Below, one piece after another: positions 22,100-30,251 of a stretch of 48,714 bases of DNA. This stretch comes from an uncultured Eubacterium sp. (lineage in GTDB: Bacteria; Bacillota; Clostridia; Lachnospirales; Lachnospiraceae), in the NCBI GenBank assembly GCA_910584245.1, contig CAJTZF010000011.1, positions 1 through 48,714 of the forward strand. Reading direction: 5' to 3'. Positions within the stretch are counted from its first letter, which is position 1; the number at the start of each line of letters is the position of its first letter. Under the pieces are notes generated by a model that was not told the DNA's origin, made no database searches, and worked only from the letters and a program-made list of their open reading frames with translations. Position numbers and translations under genes: made by a program.

Positions 22100-24505
22100 A
22101 TGTCGATTAAAATAGCGTTAGCGGGAAATCCAAACAGTGGAAAAACAACATTGTTTAATGCGCTCACGGGGTCAAACCAGTTTGTCGGAAACTGGCCCGG
22201 GGTAACGGTGGAGAAAAAAGAAGGAAAATTGAAAAATCATAAGGATGTTATTATTACGGATCTTCCGGGGATTTATTCCCTATCTCCGTATACGCTTGAG
22301 GAGGTCGTGGCGAGAAATTACCTGATTCATGAGAAGCCGGATGTCATTATAAATATAGTAGACGGCACGAATCTGGAGAGAAACCTTTATTTGTCCACAC
22401 AGCTCATGGAGCTTGGCATTCCGCTTATTATGGCAGTTAATATGATGGACGCTGTTGCGAAGCGGGGGGACATAATTGATACGGCGAGGCTCGGGGAGAG
22501 GCTTGGCTGTGAGGTGGTAGAAATATGCGCGCTAAAAGGAACCGGCGTGAGGAAGGCGGCGGAGAAGGCGCTGTCGATGGCGGGAAAAAAGACAGCGGTT
22601 CGCCCTTTCTTTTGTGATGAGGTTGAGGAGGCGGTTTGCCAGGCCGGAGAGCTGCTTCCGGAGGACATACCATCTCACCAACGGAGGTTTTTTGCGATTA
22701 AGCTTCTCGAGAGGGACGGGAAACTGGCGGAGCTGATGAGGTTTGTGCCGGACGCATCGCCGCTTGTGGAACCGCTTGAGGATAGCTTTGACGACGATAT
22801 TGAGAGCATCATTACCAATGAGAGATATGAATACATATCCGGAATGATTGGAGATTGTATTACAAAATCGCACAGAGGGAAGTTGACGGTTTCTGACAAA
22901 ATTGATAGAATTGTGACAAACCGTATTCTTGCGCTGCCGATATTTGCTGTCATTATGATTGTTGTATATTACTTTTCTGTGACCTCGGTCGGCACCCTGG
23001 CGACGGATTGGACAAATGACGGCTTATTTGGTGACGGATGGTTTTTGTGTGGAATTGGCAGAAGTGATTATGACGATGCCGTGACAGAGTATGCAAAGGA
23101 GCATATTTTCAGCGAAGAGCTTCTTTCCGCGGTGTCGGGGGCGGCGGATGCAGGGGTAGCCGGTGCCGGTGAGGTGCTTGGCGCGGTGCAGGAAGAGGAT
23201 TATGGCGCATTTGAAGAGGCATATGGATGGTACGGTGATTCGCTGGCAGAGGAAGGATATGACGTGTCGGAAATGGTCCTCGGGCCGATGGAGGCATTAG
23301 GGGAGGAAGTGCAAACTGCCGATTTTGGCATATGGGTTCCCGGCATTCCCGTGCTTGTCGGGGATGCGCTTGAGGCGCTCGGCTGTGCGGACTGGCTGCA
23401 CGGGCTCCTGGTCGGCGGCATTGTAGCTGGTGTGGGCGCAGTTCTCGGGTTTGTGCCCCAGATGCTTGTGCTGTTCATGTTCTTGGCATTTCTTGAATCC
23501 TGCGGCTATATGGCGCGCGTCGCGTTTATAATGGACCGCATGTTCCGCCGGTTTGGACTGTCCGGAAAGTCCTTTATTCCAATGCTGATCGGAAGCGGAT
23601 GCGGCGTTCCGGGTATTATGGCCTCCCGCACGATTGAGAGCGACCGGGACCGGAAAATGACGATTATGACGACGACGTTTATCCCGTGCGGGGCAAAACT
23701 CCCGATTATCGCACTGATTACGAGCGCGTTATTCGGAGGAGCCGGATGGGTTGCGCCAAGTGCATATTTTCTTGGAATACTCGCTGTTATTGTTTCAGGC
23801 ATTATTTTGAAAAAGACAAGAATGTTTGCGGGGGATCCCGCGCCGTTTGTCATGGAGCTGCCAGAGTATCATCTGCCGGCGGCGGGAACGATTCTCCGGA
23901 GTATGTGGGAGCGCGGATGGTCTTTTATTAAGCGGGCGGGTACGGTGATACTCGTTTCTTCCATCATTATCTGGCTTGGTTCTTCTTTTGGATGGGAGGC
24001 CGGTGCATTTGGATTCCATGCGGAAATGGAGTTGTCAGATAGCCTTCTCGGGCACTTTGGGGATTGGATAAAATGGATTTTTGCCCCGCTCGGGTTTGGG
24101 GATGCGTCTGCGGCCGTGGCTACGATTATGGGACTGGTGGCAAAGGAAGAGGTAGTCGGCGTATTTGGCGTTCTTGACTTCGAGGGGTTGTCGCAGGTGG
24201 CAGGCTATGCCTTTCTGGCTTTTAATCTTTTGTGTGCTCCGTGTTTTGCGGCCATTGGCGCGATTAAGCGGGAGATGAACCACATCAAATGGTTTTGGTT
24301 TGCCATTGGATACCAGTGTGCATTTGCTTATGCCACGGCGTTGATTATTTACCAGTTTGGAATGCTATTCGCGGGTTCGCCCAATGCGGTCGGACTGATT
24401 GCAGCGGTTATTGTTTTACTTGGTTTGTTATATATGCTTTTCCGCCCCTCGAGGTGCGGCAGGGTACGTGGTGAAAGGGGGAGATTTGCATGGGAACAGT
24501 TGTAG
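22100..24505 (+). CDS. feoB: Ferrous iron transporter FeoB
   Basis: 801 residues from ATG 22100, chosen because the family starts just before IALAGNPNSGKTT; the frame is open from 22076. N-terminal G domain: G1 GNPNSGKTT, G3 DLPG in TDLPGIYSLSPYTLEE, G4-like NMMD. A helical linker follows, then the membrane pore with GFVPQMLVLFMFLAFLESCG and GSGCGVPGIMASRTIES (Gate motifs with conserved Cys) and the second gate near TTFIPCGAKLPI. Between the first two membrane segments is a long acidic insertion (about residues 305-425). It imports Fe2+ and is the core of the operon under the palindromic operator. Its end overlaps the next small gene by 16 bases. Confidence 0.96.
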   Translation: MSIKIALAGNPNSGKTTLFNALTGSNQFVGNWPGVTVEKKEGKLKNHKDVIITDLPGIYSLSPYTLEEVVARNYLIHEKPDVIINIVDGTNLERNLYLSTQLMELGIPLIMAVNMMDAVAKRGDIIDTARLGERLGCEVVEICALKGTGVRKAAEKALSMAGKKTAVRPFFCDEVEEAVCQAGELLPEDIPSHQRRFFAIKLLERDGKLAELMRFVPDASPLVEPLEDSFDDDIESIITNERYEYISGMIGDCITKSHRGKLTVSDKIDRIVTNRILALPIFAVIMIVVYYFSVTSVGTLATDWTNDGLFGDGWFLCGIGRSDYDDAVTEYAKEHIFSEELLSAVSGAADAGVAGAGEVLGAVQEEDYGAFEEAYGWYGDSLAEEGYDVSEMVLGPMEALGEEVQTADFGIWVPGIPVLVGDALEALGCADWLHGLLVGGIVAGVGAVLGFVPQMLVLFMFLAFLESCGYMARVAFIMDRMFRRFGLSGKSFIPMLIGSGCGVPGIMASRTIESDRDRKMTIMTTTFIPCGAKLPIIALITSALFGGAGWVAPSAYFLGILAVIVSGIILKKTRMFAGDPAPFVMELPEYHLPAAGTILRSMWERGWSFIKRAGTVILVSSIIIWLGSSFGWEAGAFGFHAEMELSDSLLGHFGDWIKWIFAPLGFGDASAAVATIMGLVAKEEVVGVFGVLDFEGLSQVAGYAFLAFNLLCAPCFAAIGAIKREMNHIKWFWFAIGYQCAFAYATALIIYQFGMLFAGSPNAVGLIAAVIVLLGLLYMLFRPSRCGRVRGERGRFAWEQL

Positions 24506-24627
24506 TATTGGCCGCTGTTGTGGTGGCAGTTGTCCTTGCTGTAAGAAGTATAGTAAGGGATAAAAAGCAGGGAAAGTCGATCCAGTGTGGCGGTGATTGC
24601 CGCAATTGTGGCAAGGGATGCCATTAA
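24490..24627 (+). CDS. FeoB-associated Cys-rich membrane protein
   Basis: 45 residues, start ATG 24490 inside the end of feoB. One N-terminal membrane segment (VVVLAAVVVAVVLAV, about 4-18), a basic stretch (RSIVRDKKQGK), and a C-terminal cluster of four cysteines in CGGDCRNCGKGCH. This matches the small FeoB-associated proteins found after feoB in Firmicutes, thought to assist iron handling at the membrane. The 16-base overlap suggests translational coupling with FeoB. Confidence 0.9.
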   Translation: MGTVVVLAAVVVAVVLAVRSIVRDKKQGKSIQCGGDCRNCGKGCH

Positions 24628-24776
24628 TGTAAAAAATTAAGAGAGAGTGCTGCTATAGTGCACGTATAGTGCTGAATGTATCAAAATTTTTTCCGAAAAA
24701 GTCATTGGGATATGATAAAATGTGTTGTATACTTAATAAAATAACTCAATTTTTAAATTGAGAAGGAGGTAGCGAC

Positions 24777-26873
24777 ATGCTGGAAAAAACAAACAGACGA
24801 ATCCTTTCGTTTGCCTTGGCGTTTGTTATGGCGGGTTCGTGTTTTGGGGGAGCACTGGTGAATCCGGCGGATTCACAGGCGGCTAAAAAAACGAAATTAA
24901 AAACAAAAAAGGTATCGTTGTACGTTGGTAAGAAAAAGACGATCCAGATTACAGGAAAGAATAGTAAGGCGAAGTACACGTTTAAGGCTTCCAACAAGAA
25001 AATTAAAGTAAGTAAAAAAGGTGTAATCACAGCAGTGAAAAAGGGAACTGCAAAGGTTACGGTAAAGGAGACATTAAAGAAAAAGACGAAGAAGCTCGGC
25101 ACAGTTAAGGTTACGGTTAAGACAAAGGCTGCGGTAAAGCCAAGTATGCCGGCAATGACATCACCGGGTACGGTGACACCGCCTTCGGCAAATACGTTAT
25201 CTTCCGCGCCGACGGAGAGCACGGCGCCGACAGTGGATCCGACGACGGAGCCGACAAATGCACCGGCGGAGCGTCCGACAGTAGAACCAGCGTATGAGCT
25301 TCAGACGATTGATTTCGACGGAAGCAGCAGTAAGGTGGTAGAATCGGAAATTACAATACCGTTGGAAAAAGCGATGCAGTACGGCGGCTTGTGCAAAGTG
25401 ACGGCAGAATTTTTGCAGGATACCGGCAGCGCGGCGGACATTTCGGTCGGATATGAGGGAGAATACCTCAAATTTACGAAAAATGGCGCATATATTTCCA
25501 AGAAGTGGATGGAGCCGATGTCGGATTCACAGTCATTCAGCTGTCCAAGCGGGGAAAAGACTAAGCAGGAGTTTACGTTTGAGGTACCGAAGTACTCCAA
25601 TGATTTCAATCTTAAGTTTAGTGCGGAGGGAGTAAACTTCACCGTCGATCACGTGACAGTAGAGGCAATGCCTTTTGAAAATGCGGATTATGCGGGGATG
25701 GTTGCAAATTCAACGCTCTCTTCCGGGAATAACGCAAGGATTAAGAAGGCGATTGAAAAAGCGCAGGCAGGCGAGGATGTTACACTTGCTTATCTCGGCG
25801 GCTCTATTACAGAGGGATTCGCGGCTTCTGAGACAGATAACGACGACTGCTACGCAAAAGAGTCTTACAACCAGTTTAAGCACACATTTGGGGCAGGCGA
25901 TGGAAGTAATGTACATTTCATCAATGCGGGAATGAGCGGAACACCTTCGTCGCTCGGTATTATAAGATATCAGCGCGATGTGCTTGACCAGATGGAGCAC
26001 GGCCAATATCCGGACATACTGTTCATAGATTTTGCGGTAAATGACGGCGGAAATGATGCGGACACATATGAGAGCATTATCCGTACCGCATTAGACCAGG
26101 GTTCGGCAGTAGTACTTATGTTTGTGCTTTACACCGGCAAGTGCGCGCATGAAAAGGATTATTCGGAATTCGGAAAATACTATGATCTTGCGATGGTTAG
26201 TCCGGGACAGGGTATGTCTTCCTGCAGTAAGCCTGATTTTGATAAGTGGTTCTACTGGATTGAGGGGAATACGGATACCTCCTATGGACACCCGGATGTA
26301 GGCGGCCACAGATATATGGCTGACTGTATCATGAATATGTTCATGACCGTTGATAAAGAAGAGAAGGAAGAGGACAATATTGCGTCTCTCGATGATATAA
26401 AACCGTTGAAAGGAGACAAGTTTGTCGGTATGAAGACACTGGAGTCTTCGACGGATCTTTCACAGCGTGAGTCGGTGAAGTCTGTGGATCCGGGAAGCTT
26501 CTCTGTATTTAAAGATAATGCGCAGTCGACGCTGCAGTATATTAAAAACGGCCAGGAGAAAATGCAGTGGTTCCCAGATGTATGGGCACATACGTCGTCA
26601 ACGGGAAGCGACAGCTTTAAGGCGACGATCAATAGCAGCAGCATACTTATTGCTTACAAGCAGGCATCTGGTAGCAGCTTTGGGAAAGCGGATTGTTATA
26701 TTGACGGCCAGAAGGTCGGAACACTTGGCAATAGTACCGGCGGATGGAATAATGCTTCGATTTTCCGTGCATTGCAGGAGGATGAAGTGAAGGAGCATGA
26801 GCTGGAAATTAAGATGCAGGACGGGGACGAAGGAAAGCCGTTCACGATTTTTGCAATCGGTTATTGTGATTAA
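24777..26873 (+). CDS. Exported SGNH/GDSL-type esterase with Lys-rich Ig-like domain
   Basis: 698 residues, AGGAGG before the ATG. Signal peptide about 1-36 (ends ...NPADSQAA), Lys-rich Ig-like domain about 37-118, Pro/Thr-rich linker about 121-174, beta-rich region about 175-300 (possible carbohydrate-binding), SGNH hydrolase about 330-530, C-terminal beta domain about 570-698. Catalytic Ser343 is in YLGGSITEG (block I), FINAGMSGTPS is the Gly block, IDFAVND the Asn block, and His505 lies in YGHPD. The usual Asp three residues before that His is Ser here; Asp507 or His511 may compensate. Acetyl-xylan or other polysaccharide de-esterification is likely, given the xylanases nearby, but the substrate is inferred. 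Confidence 0.86.
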   Translation: MLEKTNRRILSFALAFVMAGSCFGGALVNPADSQAAKKTKLKTKKVSLYVGKKKTIQITGKNSKAKYTFKASNKKIKVSKKGVITAVKKGTAKVTVKETLKKKTKKLGTVKVTVKTKAAVKPSMPAMTSPGTVTPPSANTLSSAPTESTAPTVDPTTEPTNAPAERPTVEPAYELQTIDFDGSSSKVVESEITIPLEKAMQYGGLCKVTAEFLQDTGSAADISVGYEGEYLKFTKNGAYISKKWMEPMSDSQSFSCPSGEKTKQEFTFEVPKYSNDFNLKFSAEGVNFTVDHVTVEAMPFENADYAGMVANSTLSSGNNARIKKAIEKAQAGEDVTLAYLGGSITEGFAASETDNDDCYAKESYNQFKHTFGAGDGSNVHFINAGMSGTPSSLGIIRYQRDVLDQMEHGQYPDILFIDFAVNDGGNDADTYESIIRTALDQGSAVVLMFVLYTGKCAHEKDYSEFGKYYDLAMVSPGQGMSSCSKPDFDKWFYWIEGNTDTSYGHPDVGGHRYMADCIMNMFMTVDKEEKEEDNIASLDDIKPLKGDKFVGMKTLESSTDLSQRESVKSVDPGSFSVFKDNAQSTLQYIKNGQEKMQWFPDVWAHTSSTGSDSFKATINSSSILIAYKQASGSSFGKADCYIDGQKVGTLGNSTGGWNNASIFRALQEDEVKEHELEIKMQDGDEGKPFTIFAIGYCD

Positions 26874-26896
26874 TTAATTCGTAAAACATGAACCAG

Positions 26897-26922
26897 TGGG
26901 GCGGATTTTCCGCCCCATTTTT
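26897..26922 (+). terminator. Rho-independent terminator of the esterase gene
   Basis: Perfect 9-bp stem TGGGGCGGA / TCCGCCCCA with a 3-base loop, followed by TTTTT. It lies 24 bases after the stop. Confidence 0.93.
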
Positions 26923-26945
26923 GCAGGTGAAAAGGAGGCACTTTG

Positions 26946-27728
26946 GTGGTAAAAATCCTATATGCGGTCATAGATGAGCGGAAAAAAGAGGGGTTTGAGG
27001 TCAGCCGGATAGTTGCTTCCGGCGAATACGAAATTATGTTATTTGAGACGCGTGCAAGCTTTGAGGTTGGTGGGGAGATGCGGGAATATCCGCCATGTAC
27101 ATGTATTTTGTACCAGCCCGGGCAGCGGGTTCATTACCGGTCGTCCGGTGAAGGCCTGGTCTACAGCAGAATCCAGTTTCACTGCGACGAGGCGCTTTAC
27201 AGAAGTGGTTTTTTGCCGTTTGGCGTCCCGGTGTTTTGCCTGGATTACCAATCATACAAAATATACTGGCAGGCCGCTGCCAATGAATATGGATGGAATT
27301 ATGCGAGCTCTCCTTATATTATGACCCGTCTCATGCACATTATTTTTCACCGGCTTCATGATTATGCGTACGCGGACGAGGATTCGGGTTATGAAAAATC
27401 CTTTTTGGCGCTGCGGGAACAGATTTACCAATATCCGGAGCGGCAGTGGACGCTGGAGGAGATGGCGCAGCAGGTCAAATTGGGAACCCGTTCGCTGCAG
27501 AAGTTCTATAAAAAGTATTTTGGTATTTCCTGTATGAACGAGGTGATATTAAGTAGAATTAACCGGGCGAAACTGCTTTTGGCCCGGTCGACGAAAAGCA
27601 TTTCGGAGATCAGCCAGCAATGCGGATATAATAACTGGGAGCATTTTTCCAGACAATTTAAGAGCCGCGAGGGGGTTACGCCTACCCAGTACCGAAAAGA
27701 ACACAGGGGAAGCGGCCGTCTGGATTAA
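26946..27728 (+). CDS. AraC-family transcriptional regulator
   Basis: 260 residues from GTG 26946, with GGAGG 7 bases upstream; a TTG three bases earlier is also possible. The N-terminal half (about 1-150) is a cupin-like sensing domain with PCTCILYQPGQRVHY. The C-terminal half has the two AraC helix-turn-helix motifs: WTLEEMAQQVKLGTRSLQKF and SISEISQQCGYNNWEHFSRQ, ending in FKSREGVTPTQYRKEH. It lies between the esterase and the kinase/xylanase run, so it is a good candidate for sugar-dependent control of this xylan locus, which is inferred. The upstream terminator suggests a separate transcript or read-through. Confidence 0.93.
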   Translation: MVKILYAVIDERKKEGFEVSRIVASGEYEIMLFETRASFEVGGEMREYPPCTCILYQPGQRVHYRSSGEGLVYSRIQFHCDEALYRSGFLPFGVPVFCLDYQSYKIYWQAAANEYGWNYASSPYIMTRLMHIIFHRLHDYAYADEDSGYEKSFLALREQIYQYPERQWTLEEMAQQVKLGTRSLQKFYKKYFGISCMNEVILSRINRAKLLLARSTKSISEISQQCGYNNWEHFSRQFKSREGVTPTQYRKEHRGSGRLD

Positions 27729-27797
27729 CGGTTTTTCGCCGGGTGTGAGCCGGATTGAGTGGTTCCAGATATATCAATTTAATTGCCGTTTTTGTCA

Positions 27798-27826
27798 TTG
27801 AAAATGAGGGGGTTTCCTAGTATCAT
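27798..27826 (+). promoter_or_regulatory. Promoter upstream of the kinase-like/xylanase genes
   Basis: TTGAAA (27798-27803), 17-base spacer, TATCAT (27821-27826). The ~85-base leader contains a GGAGC/GCTCC hairpin (27851-27865) and the palindrome GGCGGCGCCGCC (27873-27884). Confidence 0.65.
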
Positions 27827-27918
27827 TATATTAAAGTACGCAATAAATTCGGAGCAAACAGCTCCCCTTTATGGCGGCGCCGCCTGTGGCGGTAAAATTG
27901 AAAGTGTGGTGATTTTTT

Positions 27919-28530
27919 ATGAAAAAGATTATAACGATAAACAGACAATATGGAAGCGGTGGAAGAGAGATCGGAAGAAAACTGGCGGAACAGTTAAACA
28001 TCCCTTTTTATGACAATGAAATTATTTCGAGGGCAGCGAAAGAGACAGGTTTTTCAGAAGCGGCATTTCAGACGGTGGAAGATAAGGCGACGAATAGTCT
28101 GTTGTATTCCATTGCTATGGGCATGAACGTGTTTACGAACCAGGATGTCGGTTTTTCCGGGCTGTCGCTGGACGACAGGATTTTCCTGGCGCAGTCCAAT
28201 GTGATCCGGAAAGTTGCTGACGAGGGGCCGTGCGTTATCGTGGGCAGATGTGCAGATTATATTTTGCGGGATTTGGACAATGTGGTAAATATATTTATCA
28301 GTGCAGATCTTGATTTCCGGATTCAGCGTTCGATCGAGATTGACAATCTGGAGCCGGGACATGCTGCGGAGCAAGTGGCCAAAAAGGACAAGAGCCGTGG
28401 GAATTATTATCGCTATCATTCCGGCGAGAGATGGGATAATTTGTTTAATTACGCCCTGTCGCTGCGAAGTGATCTTGTAGGAATTGATCACACAGTTACG
28501 TGTATCAAAACGTACATAGAAAATATGTAG
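27919..28530 (+). CDS. Cytidylate kinase-like family protein
   Basis: 203 residues. It starts MKKIITINRQYGSGGREIG, a P-loop variant typical of the cytidylate-kinase-like family of Clostridia rather than of true Cmk. GPCVIVGRCADYIL in the middle and LRSDLVGID near the end are other family landmarks. It is cytosolic; the substrate of this family is not established. It lies 31 bases before a GH10 xylanase and is probably co-transcribed with it, though no functional link to xylan is obvious. Ribosome site GTGGTGA is weak. Confidence 0.88.
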   Translation: MKKIITINRQYGSGGREIGRKLAEQLNIPFYDNEIISRAAKETGFSEAAFQTVEDKATNSLLYSIAMGMNVFTNQDVGFSGLSLDDRIFLAQSNVIRKVADEGPCVIVGRCADYILRDLDNVVNIFISADLDFRIQRSIEIDNLEPGHAAEQVAKKDKSRGNYYRYHSGERWDNLFNYALSLRSDLVGIDHTVTCIKTYIENM

Positions 28531-28561
28531 GCAAGGCCTAAAAAGAGAAAGGATGAAGGTA

Positions 28562-30217
28562 ATGAAAAGATGTGTAGCAGGAGTGCTGGCACTGGCAGTG
28601 TGCGCGACGGTTATTGGGGGAAGTGGGAATATCCAGGCCGCAGCGAAGCCTAAGCTTTCCAAGAAGAGTATTGTGTTGAAGGGGAAAGGGACGGCCAAGA
28701 CGCTGAAAGTGACGAAGGCTTCCGGAGCAAAGATTACTTGGAAGAGCAGCAATAAGAAAGTGGCCACTGTGAAAAAGTCGGGAAAATACGGCGGAAAGGT
28801 TACGGCAAAGGCCACGAAAGGGAAAGCAGTTATCCGCTGCCAGGTGAAGAAAGGAAAGAAAACCGTTACCCTGAAATGTAATGTTACAGTTAAGAAGAAA
28901 GAAAGTACGGCAAAGCCGAAAGCATCTGCTCCGGCAGCGAATGTGCCGTCAGCTCCGGCGACAGTACCAGCTGCTTCTTTGGCTCCTTCTACGGCGCCAA
29001 CCGCTCCCGGGCCGACGCCGGACCTGACATCGAACAGTATTTTGAAGAGATATACAGGCATTTTCAACTATATGGGAAGCAGTTTGAATTATAACGGTTG
29101 GAGAGGAAACCAGGATTTGCAGGATGCAAAGACGCTCGCTTTTGTGAAGGAGCACTTTAACAGCTTTACTTTGGAAGATGAGATGAAGCCGGATACGGTG
29201 CTCGGCGGTGCGTGGGGAGCTACGCTTATTTCGAGGGACGAAGCAGAGGCGCTCGGATACGTAATTCCGGAGAGCTATACAGATTCCAATGTGCCGCGGC
29301 TGAATTTCGAAACACTGGATAAGGTGCTTGAAGTAGCCCACAAAAATGGTTTGAAGATGCGCGCCCACACGCTTATGTGGCACCAGCAGACCCCAGCATG
29401 GTTTTTTGCCGGAAATTACAGAAACGGCAAAAATGCGACGCCAGAAGTTATGGACGGCAGGCTTGAGTTCTATGTGCGAACGGTTATGAAGCATATGATG
29501 GATAAGGAAAAGGCGCTCACAGGTGTGTCGGGAAGCATTATTTATGCCTGGGATGTGGTGAATGAGTACGTTCACCGCGACAACCAGCCGAGCAGTAAGT
29601 CATGGGCGGACGTATATGGCGATATGGGCCTGGCCCCGTCTTATGTCAAGAAAGCGTTTGAGCTGGCTTATGATATGTTGAAGCAGTACGGGGTTCAGGA
29701 TAAGGTTGTTCTGTTTAATAACGATTATGATACTTATTTCTGTGCGGATGAGATTGTAGCGCTTGTTAATTTCATCAATGAGGGTGAGGAAGCTAAGATC
29801 TGTGGCGGAATTGGCATGCAGACGCATGTGGATATCGGACGTCCGACGCTGGATGAGTACGGTGTGGCATTAGATAAATTCCTGGCTACGGGATTGGAAG
29901 TGCAGATTACGGAGATGGACGTCACCATCAATTATGATTTTGAAGGCGAGACATTCCAGTATAAGAATAAGGGCCAGACAAATGAAGACCAGGCGGCGTT
30001 TGTGGGAGATCTCATGAGACTGATTGTGAAGAAGCACAAAGACCGTAATACTGTTGTTAATCCGAAAGGTGTCACAGGCGTGACAATTTGGGGACTGGTT
30101 GATGCGATGTCATGGCGCAAAGAAATGACACCGCTTCTGTTCGGAAATAGTATCAATGAGCCGAAGCCATCGTTCTATGCGTTTCTGGATGCGGCAAAGA
30201 TCTGGATGCAGCCATAG
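28562..30217 (+). CDS. Exported GH10 endo-1,4-beta-xylanase with Lys-rich Ig-like domain (tandem copy 1)
   Basis: 551 residues from ATG 28562, preceded by AGAAAGGATGAAGG; the ATG at 28553 lies inside that ribosome site. Signal peptide about 1-26 (ends ...SGNIQAAA), Lys-rich Ig-like domain about 27-117 (KITWKSSNKKVATVKKSGK), Ala/Pro linker about 118-153, GH10 barrel about 160-551. Acid/base Glu335 in WDVVNEY, nucleophile Glu451 in QITEMDV; MRAHTLMWHQQTPAWFF and VTIWGLVDAMSWR are GH10 landmarks. No carbohydrate-binding module. Its close paralogue begins 34 bases downstream. Confidence 0.94.
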   Translation: MKRCVAGVLALAVCATVIGGSGNIQAAAKPKLSKKSIVLKGKGTAKTLKVTKASGAKITWKSSNKKVATVKKSGKYGGKVTAKATKGKAVIRCQVKKGKKTVTLKCNVTVKKKESTAKPKASAPAANVPSAPATVPAASLAPSTAPTAPGPTPDLTSNSILKRYTGIFNYMGSSLNYNGWRGNQDLQDAKTLAFVKEHFNSFTLEDEMKPDTVLGGAWGATLISRDEAEALGYVIPESYTDSNVPRLNFETLDKVLEVAHKNGLKMRAHTLMWHQQTPAWFFAGNYRNGKNATPEVMDGRLEFYVRTVMKHMMDKEKALTGVSGSIIYAWDVVNEYVHRDNQPSSKSWADVYGDMGLAPSYVKKAFELAYDMLKQYGVQDKVVLFNNDYDTYFCADEIVALVNFINEGEEAKICGGIGMQTHVDIGRPTLDEYGVALDKFLATGLEVQITEMDVTINYDFEGETFQYKNKGQTNEDQAAFVGDLMRLIVKKHKDRNTVVNPKGVTGVTIWGLVDAMSWRKEMTPLLFGNSINEPKPSFYAFLDAAKIWMQP

Positions 30218-30251
30218 TGAAAACAATTCCGAATGGAGGTAAGGAGATATT

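Noticed and set aside
28054..29067. A 337-residue open frame on the minus strand
   Set aside because: It is antisense to the kinase-like gene and to the Lys-rich domain of the GH10 gene. AAG/AAA-rich codons read as Phe/Leu/Val on the other strand and avoid stops, giving low-complexity F/V/A/T protein. No ribosome site or family motif.
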